A DNA stretch of 64,000 nt, taken from contig NC_052026.1 of assembly GCF_015832195.1 (NCBI RefSeq), forward strand, positions 14,743,619 through 14,807,618. The letters are read 5' to 3'. The DNA is from Motacilla alba alba. Its lineage: Eukaryota; Chordata; Aves; Passeriformes; Motacillidae. Made by a program: the position numbers and the translations under genes. Position 1 is the first letter of the stretch; every line of letters starts with the position of its first letter. This document shows positions 21,400-32,719 of this stretch, in pieces. Under the pieces are notes generated by a model that searched no databases, was not told the origin of the DNA, and saw only the letters and a program-made list of their open reading frames with translations.

Positions 21400-21530
21400 C
21401 ATCTCTTTTTTTTTAAAGATTCAGTATGACATCAAGGTAAACTATACAGTATTTTTAATGAATTTTAACAAACTGCTTTTTTTAAAAAAAAAGGTAAAAC
21501 AAAAAAAAAAAAGAGGAAAAAGAAACACAG
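21400..21530. other. AT-rich segment with A/T runs
   Basis: A run of T-rich then A-rich sequence (TTTTTTTTAAAGATTCAG ... TTTTTTTAAAAAAAAAGG ... AAAAAAAAAAAAGAGG). It is not assigned; it may be part of a 3'UTR or a spacer. Confidence 0.4.
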
Positions 21531-21959
21531 ATGGAAAACTTGGTAGGAAGTTCTACATCTTTGAGGCAGCACAAAGTAAGATAACCATCATGGGTCCCTC
21601 TTCCTTGGGCAGCAGAGAACACAGTCTGTTTTAATCACCTTAAAGTTGCACATGAAGAAGACTCAGCCCCAGGGTCTACCCTGTCACTTCCCTGTCCCAG
21701 CCCCTGAAAATGCACCCTGTTCCCCTGACCGTGCTGGAAATGGAAAACTAAAGCCCTTCTCCACCTTTCAGACAAGTCCCCCAACAAGGATGCAGGCCCA
21801 GTCCAACCCTCTGCAAGGTAAATCTGTCTACACTTGCCATGGACAACAGTCATTAACCTTGTTCTGATCACTCATGCAGCACATGGGCAACACCCTGGCT
21901 GCTGCTCACTACAACCTCACAGGAGCACCAGCCAACACCACACACGAGCTGAGGCTGCC

Positions 21960-22112
21960 AGGGACCTCTGAAGACCCTCAGGTCCAACTCCTTGCTTGCA
22001 CAGGGTTAGCTACAGCAGGTGTCCAGGAGCACATCCAGCCAGGGACTGAACATCTCCACAGATGGACACTCGATATCTCCAAAGGTGGAGGGAGAAGGCT
22101 GGGGGACAACCT
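21960..22112 (-). mobile_element. CR1 LINE 3' fragment (old)
   Basis: Diverged reverse-complement CR1: GGGACCTCTGAAGACCCTCAGGTCCAACTCC, CAGGGTTAGCTACAGCAGGTGTCCAGGA, CATCCAGCCAGGGACTGAACATCTCCA. Divergence is higher than in the other copies. Confidence 0.7.
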
Positions 22113-22232
22113 AGGCACATCTTCAACCTCCAAGGCATCTAACTGACATGTAATGGATCTCTTGGACATGAGAAGCCAGCAAACTCCTGCAGATGAAAAC
22201 ACCTGAGGCTGCATCAACCTTGCTAGGGGAGA

Positions 22233-22238
22233 TTTATT
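22233..22238 (-). terminator. ZNF319: Candidate ZNF319 poly(A) signal
   Basis: AATAAA on the minus strand, about 1.4 kb after the ZNF319 stop, with a TGTTTTCATCTG stretch following. If used, it separates ZNF319 from the unassigned segments further down; the alternative is 18163-18168. Confidence 0.35.
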
Positions 22239-22694
22239 TTTAAGTGATGTTTACAAGAAGTGTGCAAAACCTGAAGAATACAGACGAGGTAAAGAAAGGG
22301 CAAAGGGGTAAAACAGGACTCCTGCAAAAGGGGAAAAAATAGGCTTCTCCTTTACCCACTGCTAACTTTGCCCTCCCCATGGAGCTGAGCCTGCAGGCCA
22401 TAAAGGATTCTCCTGGCTCACTCTGGTTCCTCCAGCAAATCAGACACCAAGCCCCTGGCACATGCTGTGGGTTACTGCTGGCCATGGCACCACCTCTGCA
22501 GTTGTAGGTTACTGTAGTGTTCATCTCACCCCTTAGTGTTGGAGCTGTGACAGCCCATTGCCTGACCCTGCTGGAGGTACCACAGTCAGCCCAAGGGTTG
22601 CTCAAGGGGCTGGAGGCAAGGCAGGAGGAGAGATAAGTCCCTTGGGAAGCAGCTCTTGAATGGCAGGCTTTTGGTTGGGAGCAGGGTATGGATG

Positions 22695-22885
22695 CTGTAA
22701 CAGAATCATGGAACTGTTAGGGCTGGAAGGACCTTTGGAGATAGTCTAGTCCAACCTCCCTGCTAAGTTAGGATCACCTAAAGCAGGATACACAGAAATA
22801 TATCCAGGTGGGTTCTGAATGTCTCTAGAGAGGGAGAATCCATGACCTCCTCCCAGGCAGACTGTGCCAGTGCTCCTTGCCATGC
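22695..22885 (-). mobile_element. CR1 LINE 3' fragment
   Basis: Starts with the CR1 3' terminus AGAATCATGGAACTGTTAGGGCTGG, then AGGACCTTTGGAGATAGTCTAGTCCAACC and GGTGGGTTCTGAATGTCTCTAGAGAGGGAG, ending near GACTGTGCCAGTGCTCC. It sits in the ZNF319 3' region. Confidence 0.9.
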
Positions 22886-23652
22886 TTTCTGGTGGCAGCA
22901 CAGTGCTTCCTACAGCTCCCTGTGCAGCTGGCAGGGACAGGGGGCAGGCCGGCTCACTCAGAACCCCTGCAGAGTGTGACAGCCAGCCACTGCAAAAGCA
23001 GCAATGCCAAAGTGCTTTTCGGAGCTGCGAAGCCCCATGGCTTTTCCCTTTCAACACTCTAGAAGGAGGGAGAGCAGGGGAGGTTGGGGCGGTCAATCAA
23101 CACTAACCATCTGAAATGATGCCCTCAACTGAGCCTGGACCAAGCTGGGAACCCCAGCAGCAGAAACCTGCCATCTCTGTGCCAAGCAGCACACCCTGGC
23201 AGAAGCGAGGGCTGGCTCTGCCTTGCTCCTAAACCCTCTCCAGAAGGAGAGTCACCCGACCCTCCCCACCAACCCTGCCAGGCAGGACAGGGGAAACAGG
23301 CTGCACGCAAAGAGCTGGTGCCTGCAACAGACAGCCGAGATCCCAGGACTGGAACTGCAGGTACAGCACAAACTACAGTCCAGGGAACACCAGGCATCTA
23401 CAGGCATAGCTTCCTCTCTCCACCTCCCTCCTTTCCTCTCCACCCCTTTGAGATGTCCACGTCGTCTGTTGCTACTTCGATACAGGTGGCCTATCAACCA
23501 CTGAGGCCAGAGGAAAGTTTACCTGCCCACACACCGTACCCCCCCTTTCCCCCACACTCCATGGAGGTTGCCAACAACCGAGGAGAGGGAAGAGAAGGCT
23601 GAGGCTCAGGAATGTCCCATGCAAGCTGAAAAGCCACCGCAGGGCGGGAGGC

Positions 23653-25314
23653 TCATGGCAAGCAGGCAGCCACCTGGTAGGCACCCTCGGCCGTGTGCTG
23701 GACGCTGTGCTCCTGCAGCAGGCCCAAGTCCAGGAACCGCTCCCCGCACCACATGCACTTGTACTGCTGCTCCCGGGCGTGCACGCTGTGGTGCTTGTTG
23801 AGGTGCTCGCGCTGCTTGAAGGCCTTCTCGCAGGAGGAGCACTTGTAGGGCTTCTCGCCCGTGTGCACGCGCCGGTGCCGCTGCAGGTCCGACGCGTACT
23901 TGAACCGCTTTTCACAGTCGGGGCACTTGAGGGGCTTCTCGCGGGCCGGGTCGCAGCGGTGCTGCACGAACTCCGAGGAGGAGAAGAAACGTCTCTCGCA
24001 GAGCGTGCACTTGAGCGGCTTCTCGGCGCAGTGGGCCAGCTGGTGCTTCTGCAGAGCCGAGGCCCGCTTGTAGGACTTGTTGCACACCGCGCACTTGAAG
24101 GGCCGCTCCGCGTTCTGCACGCACTTGTGCCGCAGCAGCTCCGAGGACTGGTTGAAGCCTTTCTGGCACACGTTGCACTTGAAGAGGTTCTCTATGCCGT
24201 GCACGTGCTGGTGGTACACCAAGTGCGAGGGCTGCACGAAGCCCTTCTCGCACAGGTTGCACTTGAAGCGCTCCTCGGTCTTGTGCGTGCGGCGGTGGCG
24301 CATGAGCGCGTACTGCTGCTTGAAGCTCATCTGGCACAGGTCGCACTTGAAGGGCCGCTCCTCGCTGTGCGTGCGCTCGTGCTGCCGCAGGTCCGAGGGA
24401 CGCTTGAAGGCCTTCTGGCACTCCCCGCAGCGGAAGGGCCGCTCCCCGCTGGGAGTGCAGGGGTGCTGCAGCAGCTCCGAGGATTCCTTGAAGTGCAGCT
24501 CGCAGACGTTGCACTTGAAGAGGTGCTCCCCCGAGTGCGCGTACATGTGGCGCACCAGGTGGGAGCGGTGCTTGAAGGTCTTCTCGCACACCGTGCACTT
24601 GTAGGGCCGCTCCGAGCTGTGCGTCCGTTTGTGGTGCACCAGGTGGGAGGACTGGCTGAAGCTCTTGTCACACAGCGTGCACTTGTACGGCTTCTCACCC
24701 GTGTGGATGCGCTCGTGCCGGGACAGCTCCGAGAGGTGCTTGAAGGTTTTCTGGCAGATGGAGCAGCTGTAGGGCTTCTCCGAGGGGTCGAGAGGCTGTG
24801 AATGCTCTACCTCGGGAGGCTTGTAGGTCTTCTCACAGATAGAGCACTTCATGGCGTTGCCGTTGTGGACGTTGTGGTGCTGTGCCAGCGAGGTCAGGAG
24901 GGAGAAACCCATCTTGCAAACCCCGCACACAAAGGGCTTCTGCTCCACCTGGATACACTGGTGTTCGAGGAGGTCGGTGGCCTGGTGGAAGATCTTCAGG
25001 CACTGGGTACACTGGAAAGAGCGGTCATGGCTTGGCAAGCACTGGTGCTCGTGGGGGTTGGAGAGGTGGGCAAGGTCATGGCCACACACACCGCACTTGT
25101 GGGATGGCTCTCCAGCCTGGATGGGGGCGTGCTGGTGGTGCTGCAGTCCGGGGTCCGTCTGGAGCAGGATGCCGTACACGGCACAGCCCAGGGGGTTGTC
25201 AGCAGTGCTGGGAGGGATGGAGTGCTCTGGGAGGGCGGCTGCCCCAGCGTGGTGCTGCTGCGGTGGCGGCGGCTGCTGTGGTTGCTGCTGTTGCTGCTGC
25301 CAGCTTTCTGACAT
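23653..25314 (-). CDS. ZNF319: ZNF319, C2H2 zinc-finger protein 319
   Basis: Uninterrupted 553-codon frame for a nuclear C2H2 zinc-finger protein of unknown target. The start MSESWQQQQQQPQQPPPPQQ matches the mammalian N terminus; the in-frame ATG 40 codons upstream (25434) lies in sequence without coding character. A Gln/Pro/His-rich leader is followed by NPLGCAVYGILLQ, then about sixteen C2H2 or C2H2-like fingers in tandem. Linkers are HTGEKPYKC (twice), HSSERPYKC, TEERFKC and AREKPLKC. The conserved C terminus is AEGAYQVAACLP. A few fingers are C2HC variants (HRCDP, HKCVQ, HPCTP), as in the mammalian protein. The human protein is about 582 residues by memory; the shortfall is mostly in linkers. 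An acceptor (TTTTTTTTCCCAAG) ends one base before ATG, so the whole coding region is in the last exon and 5'UTR exons lie in the CpG island near 27 kb. Confidence 0.96.
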   Translation of the reverse strand: MSESWQQQQQQPQQPPPPQQHHAGAAALPEHSIPPSTADNPLGCAVYGILLQTDPGLQHHQHAPIQAGEPSHKCGVCGHDLAHLSNPHEHQCLPSHDRSFQCTQCLKIFHQATDLLEHQCIQVEQKPFVCGVCKMGFSLLTSLAQHHNVHNGNAMKCSICEKTYKPPEVEHSQPLDPSEKPYSCSICQKTFKHLSELSRHERIHTGEKPYKCTLCDKSFSQSSHLVHHKRTHSSERPYKCTVCEKTFKHRSHLVRHMYAHSGEHLFKCNVCELHFKESSELLQHPCTPSGERPFRCGECQKAFKRPSDLRQHERTHSEERPFKCDLCQMSFKQQYALMRHRRTHKTEERFKCNLCEKGFVQPSHLVYHQHVHGIENLFKCNVCQKGFNQSSELLRHKCVQNAERPFKCAVCNKSYKRASALQKHQLAHCAEKPLKCTLCERRFFSSSEFVQHRCDPAREKPLKCPDCEKRFKYASDLQRHRRVHTGEKPYKCSSCEKAFKQREHLNKHHSVHAREQQYKCMWCGERFLDLGLLQEHSVQHTAEGAYQVAACLP

Positions 25315-25434
25315 GCTTGGGAAAAAAAATGGGATTTTTGCAGTGATAGCTTCAGCTTCCCGGATGAAAGGGTTCAAGTAAAAGCAAGACCAAAAGATTC
25401 TGATATCCTGATTCCCTGTAAATGATCCCCTCAA

Positions 25435-26880
25435 GCTGAGACCAGAAAATCCAGCCCACAGCCAGGATCCTGGGAAGAAAAGCAGTGAAGAGACTCCAGA
25501 GCCTCCTCCTTAGACCAGCACAGGCTCTTTATGGACTGATTTGGTCTGGCTTTTCCTTCTTTTGGACAAAGGAACAGGAGGCAGAGGCAAGTGCCTTGAA
25601 GATGAGAGGAGGCCCTTCTCCGTGCTGGCTGCGATGTGCTCACACTTGCGAGGGGCACAGGATGCAACCCAGGGAGCAGCTCTCTCTGCAAGAAAGAAGA
25701 CAGCTCATGTCAGGTCTTAGAAGAAACGTGGGCAATTCTCTATCAATCTTCTCCCTTGTCTCTCTTTGAAAACTCTCCTGCAGCCCTGCAAAGCTACTAG
25801 GAAGCCAGTGTGGAACCAGAGCCCCACTTGCTGCTGTGCAGAAGGCCCAGGACAAGGAGTTCTCAGCCTGGAAAGGGCTGGGCGCTGGCTGGACAATGTT
25901 TGGGTGTTGTGCTCTCACAAGAAGCAGCACAACTGCCCAGGGCCCGCTCAGCTCAGCCCTGAGTGGGTCACTGGATCTCCAGCACTGCTGTGGCACTGTC
26001 CTAGAACATTGGTCTCTTTGCACAGGCTATGCACCAAACACTGTGCAATCAAGAAGCTACTGGGTGAGATTTTACACGTGTCAATGCAGATCATAACATG
26101 ATCCCACCCCAGCTGGAACAGCTCTGTGAAATGGTTCTGATCCTCCTGCAGCCTGGATATCGAGCCCATTACCCAAAGGATGTATGCAAAGCATTTCCCC
26201 CTCTCTGGGCAGCGCCTGCAGACTGGGAGAGCTAGAGAGCTCAGGAGAATATTTGCCCTCAGTGTTATCCTATCCTCAGACACAGGAATCACTCTGTGAA
26301 GATAAAAGCAGAGTTAAAGCAGTGGCTTAGCTGAACCTCCTACCAAACCATGTAATAAAAGTACACTGAAGCCAACCAACCTATGCCAGGTCTGCAGCCT
26401 GGCCTTGCTACAGAGCATCATCAGGCTTGTGCTCACTGAAAAGTTCCAGTCTTTCTAGAGATGTCCAATAAAACCTGGCATCAACGTAGAGAAGAATACC
26501 AGCGAGCAGCAGACAGCAGCAGTGTCAATACACCTCAAGAGAGAAGAAGGTGCAAGCCCTGGTGAGCGGCAGCCACCAACACTCCTGGGCCTTGAGCCCC
26601 CAGCCCCATAAGAGCACCCCCATGTCTGTGGCAAACCACCTGCCCCCAGGGTAAGGAAATCCTTGGTCTACCACAACGATATTTTTTATGTTTAAAACTA
26701 TGCAATAAAGAGCACCAGAGAATCCCACTTCCCAGCATCCCCACCTCCACTGGCACTCGGCTGAGACTGGGTTGAGCCCCACAGCTCAGATAGTCCTGGA
26801 CCCACCTCTGACTGTAGGGACACTTCATTATTTTGTGCTCCAGCACGGTCTGGGACAGTAAAGCCCCCAGAGACACCACC
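25435..26880. other. ZNF319: ZNF319 5'UTR intron, no further feature seen
   Basis: Lies between the ZNF319 coding exon and the CpG island. Nothing coding is supported. The minus-strand donor AAG/GTGAGC at 26928 marks a possible 5'UTR exon end. Confidence 0.5.
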
Positions 26881-26899
26881 GCAGCCCTGCCGGCACGCA

Positions 26900-28320
26900 G
26901 GCTGCCCTCCTCCTCCTCCAGAGCTCACCTTGACGAAGCGAGGGCTCGCAGTGCCGGTACCTGCACCCGAGCTCGGCGGGACACCAAACTTCAGCCCAGC
27001 CCGGGCGCCGCCTTCCCCCGCACACACCGCCAACCGTGGCAGGATGAACCCACCGGCGACGCATCCCGGCCTAACGGGGAGGGAAGACCGTGCCCCTCGC
27101 AGGGGAGAGCGATACCAACCTTGGCTTACCGAGGGCTCTGCGCGGGGACCCGCGTCGGCGCCAGCTCCAGCCTAACTCATCCCTCCGTGGGAGGTGGGAA
27201 GCGACAACCATTTAGGGAGCGCGGTCGGGAGCGCAGAGGTACTTTCAAACTGGCGAGGCGGCCTGCTCGGCATGGCCCGGCTGCTCCCGCCGGGCCCGGG
27301 CCGCCTCAGGGCCGCGGGGCGCGGGGGCGGCCGGGGAGCTCGCAGGCCACCAGCAGCCGCCGCCGCCGCAGCCCGCGGCCAGGCCCGGCCCGCCGCTCGC
27401 CGCTCCCCATCGGGCGGCCCCGCTGGCAGCGAGGGGACGGCGCCCCGAGGCCTTCACCGCCGCCGCGCCGGGAGGCCCCGCGGTGGGGTCGGGTGTAGGG
27501 GGTCGCCGCCCGCCCGGGGCCGCCCCCGCCCCGGCGAGGCGAGGCGCACACAAAGGGCGGCGGCGGCGGTCGGGCCGCTCACCTACGGCGGGAGGAGGCC
27601 TCGCCGGCGGCAGGGCCGCGGCCTGCGCGCTGCGCCCGAGCCCCGCGCTGGCGTGGAGGCGGGAGCCGGGAGGGAGGAGGGGAGGGAGGGAAGGGAGCGA
27701 GCGGCGGGCGGGAGCGCGGCGGAGGGAGCGGAGCGGGCCGGGCCGGGGCGGCCGCGGCGGCGGCGGCGGAGGAGGCGGGGCGGGCGCGGCGGGTGCTGCC
27801 CCCTGCCGGGCCGCGCCGGCAACTGCGCGGCCGCCGCCGGCGGGGAGCGGGCTGTGGCGGCGGGCGCCGCGGCCATGAGCGCCGCGCTGGTGGGGTACAG
27901 CAGCTCCGAGGAGGAGCAGGAGCAGGAAGGGGGGAGCCGGGGCGGCGGCGCGCAGGGGCCCCCCGGGGCCAGGTGGGTGCGGTGGGGTTGTGGTGGCGGG
28001 AGGCGGCGGGAGCGCGCGGCCTTCCTCCTCCTCTTCCTCGTTCTCACCCCGCTCCGGTCCCGCAGCGCCGGCCGCCCCCGCCTGCCCGTGCCCGCCGGCC
28101 TGCCGGGAGACCCGGACCCGGAGGAGGCCGTGAGCGATGACAGCTCCCGGCACGGCGGCCGCGTGCGCGGCTTCCCCCACGAGCGGGGCAACTGGGCCAC
28201 GCACGTCTACCTGCCCTGTAGGTACCGGGATGGGACCGGGACCGGGAGGATGGCGGGACGGGACTCAGCCGCTGCGCCCCGGGTCCCGCCAGTCCCGGCG
28301 GGGATCCGCGGCTCCTCTGA
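26900..28320. promoter_or_regulatory. CpG island, divergent ZNF319/USB1 promoter
   Basis: Extremely GC- and CpG-rich from about 26.9 kb and densest at 27.25-28.15 kb. Minus-strand donors that could end ZNF319 first exons are at 27582 (CCGTAG/GTGAGC), about 27130 (CCTCG/GTAAGC) and 26928. USB1 starts at 27875 on the plus strand. The first of these would make the ZNF319 5' exon and the USB1 5'UTR overlap head to head. No TATA box is evident. Confidence 0.75.
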
Positions 28321-31300
28321 CGGCGCTGCCTCGCAGACTTTGCCCAGGAGGAGTTCCTGGAGCTGCTGGAGCTGCTGGTGTCCCGCGCCCGCACCTACGT
28401 CCCGTCGCTGGCTGCCATGGAGGAGTTCCACCTGAGCCTCTCGCAGTGCGTGGTGCTGCGCTACCACTGGATAGAGCCCTTCGTTCGCTCCCTCCGGGAG
28501 CGCCTGGCCGCCTTCCACAGGTGGGTTTGGCAGAGCCCCGGGAGGGCACTCCTCACACCCCTCCTCTGCCCTCGGGATCCGTGTTTTGCCAGCATCCGCG
28601 CCCTAAGGTGTCCCTGGCAGCTGGTGCTGGCAGGACATTAAAGCCCTGGGGATTTTTCCTCACTGCCTCGGGATCTGGCACCAGACATGTCAGGTTTTGG
28701 CTTTCCAGGATCAGGCCAGAGCTGTGCCATCCCCTAAACCATGGATGGTTTTGTTGCTTACATCTGGCTCAGGCACTGGCTGAGCATCAGCTGCTTCAGC
28801 GTTTCTGTCACTGTCCAGGCTTTGGAGGGCTGGAAATGGGAGGGGAATTAATTAATTTGAGCCCCAAGAGGTTCTGGTTGTACCAATTTGGTCCAATTGC
28901 AGCATATATTTGCCTGTATCTTTCCATGGCTTGGTAACAATCCTGGCCCCTCCTCATCTTCTCCTTTTTTATTTTTTTCCCTGCAGCTGAAATAGGATCT
29001 CTCTTATTTCAGGTTCTTCTGTGTGGCTGACCAAGTGAAGGTTTACACCAACCAGAACAAAACCAGGTGAGTGCACAGTGGAGCAGCCTGCCTGCCCCAG
29101 GAGAAGTCTGAGCAAGGTGCTGGGTGGATGGGAAGTGTCACCCTGCCTGTCCCATGGTTGGGCTGTGTGACAACACAGTATGTGATCACCTTCAGATCAT
29201 CTCCAGACATTTCACACCTTTCCCCAGCCATCTGTACAAACTTTTAGCTTTGGCACTGATTCTCTGCAAGCTTTTGGTCTCATTAGCTGGCGTGCACAGC
29301 CTGGGGCGAGCAGAGTGGGACCACCTCTTTTGGCAGCAGTGCCAGTCGTGAAATTGTAGTGCAGGTCTTCCAAGAGCTGGAGAGAAATAGCTGAGATGGT
29401 GCTAATTCTCCTGGGCGTCAGCTCAGAAGCCTGATTCCAACAGAATGCAATTAAGTTTTTTTGAATGTCAAAGCAAAGGTGATTAAAATTGTGGAAAGTT
29501 GCTGAATCTGGTGGGAAAGGCAGCCCAAGACGGTCATGGGTAGGAAAAAGTGGATATGGAACCTGGGTGACACTTGAATCTTCTGATTCCCTCCTGGAGG
29601 GGAAGAAATGATGACTGTCAATGACTCTAGAAAGTGTCATCCCGACAGTCCTGGAGGAGGTGCTGACTTCTTTGTCACATCTCTCCAGCTTGGTACTTCC
29701 CATTCCCCGCTTCCTCTCACACTGTAAAACCTCTCCAGCAACTTCCACTTTTTTAATGCAGCTCCTGCATGGGCACGGCACTCTGCTGAAATTCCCACCC
29801 AGTGCATCCTTTGCCTAGAAAACTGGTTTTCATGTCCCAAAAGGTACTAGGCTAATCTAGTAAATCTACATGGTTTATCATCCAGTCCTGCTTCTCCTTG
29901 CTACCACATCTTCTATTTTTCTTCAGAATACAGTCAGCATCCCTGGATGCTTAAACCTGGCATTCCTCAGATTTCCTTGTGTTAGGAGGAGTAGGGAACT
30001 TGCCCAGTAGGAATGAAGGGCTATGTATTATTAGGGCTGTGCTTTCTGCAACATGAAAGGGTGCTTGCTGTCTCTCCTTGCCTTTCTTTAGGACCTTTAT
30101 TGGCTTGGAGGTCTCTGCTGGGCATTTCCAGCTGCTGGAGCTGGTCTCGGAGGTGGATGGCATTCTAGAGGAATTTGACCTTCCCACATTTTACAAGGTG
30201 AGGCGTTTCCTGCTTGCTCCCCTGCCAGTCTGGACATGCCAGCTGGTTCCCTGCGAGATGTACACTTAAATAAACAGAGCCAGGTGCAGTGGCTGCCCTG
30301 CTGTGCATGGAAGCAGGGTTGTCCTAGGATAGAATGGGCACTGTGGGACTGAGGACAATCCTTGTGTCTTTGTCTTGGGCAGCTTTCTGGAGCATTAGTC
30401 CAGCCTTTTTGCTTAGTACTAGCTTTGGGAACAGGTATGGGATTTTGAAGAGCCAGAGCCCAGTTTGTCTGTGTCTAGAGCTGAGCAAGGAGCTCATGTG
30501 GATTATTCAGAAGTGACCCATGTACCTGCTCCAGGAGCAGTTCGGAGAGATTCTCCCACAGCTGCAGAGTTGAGCACAGGGAGGCTGGGAACCAGGCAGC
30601 CTTGCCCACTGGTGTCCAAAGGGGCTGGGGTGGGAAGCTCGGGACTCCTCTTGCCTCCAGCACTGTCCATATCAGCTCTGCAGCTGTTGAGTTGGCAGAG
30701 GGGACTCCCAGCTTTGGAATCCTCCAGACTCTGTGATCCCAGGAAGGGCAGCAGCATCATGCCAGATCTTGCACTGTGGCTCTGTGCATTGACCAAAGCC
30801 TCCTTTAGCCCTCACATTCTTATCCCTGTTTTGCCCCCAGGACCCATCGTTCCACATCAGCTTGGCCTGGTGCGTCGGGGACCTGTCCGGCAAGCTGGAA
30901 GGGCAGTGTCTGCGGGAGCTCCAGGTGTGTCCCCACAGACATGGGGTGGTGTGGAGAGCAGGGGGAGGGCAGAGCTAGAGTCCAGCCACATCTCCCTGCC
31001 AGGGGTGGAGAGTGGGACATTCTCTCCAACCAGGCAGGACAAACTTCAGTGGGCTGAAAGATGAGAAGCTTTTGTGGGGAGCGTGAGTTAAATCACCCTC
31101 CTGAGGGAAGTCAGGGGCTTCCAGCTGCAAATGTCTTCATCTGTGACTTGGTTCAGAGAGGGAGCTGCCAACTCCATCTTCTGGCAGATCTGCCCTACTG
31201 GTACTGACTCCTTGCCTCTATTTTCCAGGACATTGTGGATGGGTTTGAGGAGTCAGCGTTCCTGCTGCGTATCCAATGGGAGCAGATCCGCTGCAAGTCA

Positions 31301-31333
31301 GGGAACAAGTACTTCTCCTTCCCCTTGAGGTAG
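27875..31333 (+). CDS. USB1: USB1, U6 snRNA 3'-5' exoribonuclease
   Basis: Trims the oligo(U) tail of U6 snRNA and leaves a cyclic phosphate; a 2H-family phosphodiesterase acting in the nucleus. Exons: 27875-27972, 28066-28217, 28337-28520, 29013-29066, 30092-30197, 30841-30924, 31229-31333, all GT-AG and in phase, giving 260 residues (human 265). The start [15 protein letters not shown] matches the vertebrate N terminus. [19 protein letters not shown] precedes the fold. The two catalytic H-x-S motifs are EFHLSLSQ (exon 3) and SFHISLAW (exon 6). The C terminus [12 protein letters not shown] ends at TAG. The N-terminal linker is GC-rich and poorly conserved. The 5'UTR lies in the CpG island shared with ZNF319. 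Confidence 0.96.
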
Positions 31334-32275
31334 GGGCGGGTGGGGCTGTGCCTTTTGGAGCCTCAAAGATCCTGACTCTGGAACAAGGGCTGCAGTCTGG
31401 CACAGCTCCGTGTGGCGTGGGCTGTCACGCACCTCTGCGCCCTTCTTGCCTGCTCAGCGTCTCTGAGGCGTTTGTGGCCTCGAGTCGGACCACTTCCACT
31501 TTGAGCTGCTGGCTGAAGAAAAGTGTGTTTGTAGCAGATTTCATCCTTACTGCTGGATGTGCTGCAGTCAGCACTGGCGGTTCCAGACATCCCACGGTCA
31601 CTAATTTCGCTGATTGTTTTAAAAAAAGGAAAAAAATTCTTCAAAGCCATAGATGCCTTATGGGAAGGAGGAAGAAGGCAGCGTGGGAAGCTGCTACTAA
31701 AGGGAGAGTGTCTCACACAGTAGGAAGTAGCACTGCCAGATTGTTGGGAGGCTCTGGGCATGTTTTGAGTAGCAAGAGGGAAGGACACGGAGCTGGATCC
31801 TCTTCCCTGAGTGTTTTCCTACTGTATGCCAGCTCGGACAAGCTCCTGAGTCATGCTGTGTCCCTCTCACACTGCTGCTGTCTGTGTAGAGACATTTCAG
31901 TGTCTGATCCTTTTGCCAAACAACAAGAGCTTGCTGCCAGGTGTGGGTGAGCCCTGGAATGGACAGTGTCAGTGTTTGCCTGAGTTAGGAGGGCAGTGCC
32001 CACAGGTGAGTCAAGGGGTGGTGGCTCCTGCCAGGCTCCACACTTTTTCCCTGCGTGATCCTCACCCCACGTGGATGATGCCCCAGGGGATTGCAGGCTG
32101 GACACTGTCCCTTGGGAGAAACTCCTTTTTATCCTTTTGTCCCTGGTTAATCAGCTGCAACCTCTCAGGTAGTTGGAACAGGATGCTGATGTGATGCCCT
32201 GAATCTTTTGTTCTATGTCTGTCCAGGACTTCTGAACAGTAAAAATCTGTTTCCTCGTGTCATAAAATTGTGTCT
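31334..32275 (+). other. USB1: USB1 3'UTR (approximate)
   Basis: Sequence after the USB1 TAG. No canonical AATAAA was seen. Variants AGTAAA (32238-32243) and CATAAA (32261-32266), followed by a TGTGTCTGTGGTGTAT G/T-rich element, make 32.24-32.28 kb the best guess for the transcript end. Confidence 0.4.
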
Positions 32276-32719
32276 GTGGTGTATTTCAGCTGTTTCCTTT
32301 TAGACATGCACAACTCCTTGCAAGCTTCACGTGAGGCCAGGTCTGTAAGTGCTCCTGTGAGCTCCTTGCTGCCTGTCCTGGCACAGAGAGTGGCTTTGTC
32401 TGGGGGAGCATCTCCAGACGGTCGGGATTTGTGTCCCTGGGAGCATCGAAGCCAGTTGCTGCTGCTGCCAGCAGGCTTTTGAAGTCCTTAAAAAAAAAAT
32501 CTGTTAAGTCTTTCGCCAGTTAGTTTCCGCGATGGGGATCTGCAAGATAAGTTTCTTTGGGGGGAAAGAAAAACAAACAAAGATAGAGAGATTCTAGCTC
32601 CTGAGGACTTCAGTGAAACCGGTTTCTCCCAGGTTAATGCTCAACCACGGGCCCCAGCCGGGCCTGGCACTGCACCCGGTTGTGTAACACTGGGTGTCAG
32701 AGAACCTCGAGACAGGGCA

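Noticed and set aside
23695..24801. 368-codon plus-strand Leu/Val/Ala-rich frame
   Set aside because: Antisense shadow of the ZNF319 zinc-finger coding region.
27194..28435. 413-codon plus-strand frame over the CpG island, and minus-strand counterparts
   Set aside because: GC-driven Arg/Gly/Ala composition; it crosses USB1 exon-intron borders and is explained by the island and by USB1 exon 1.
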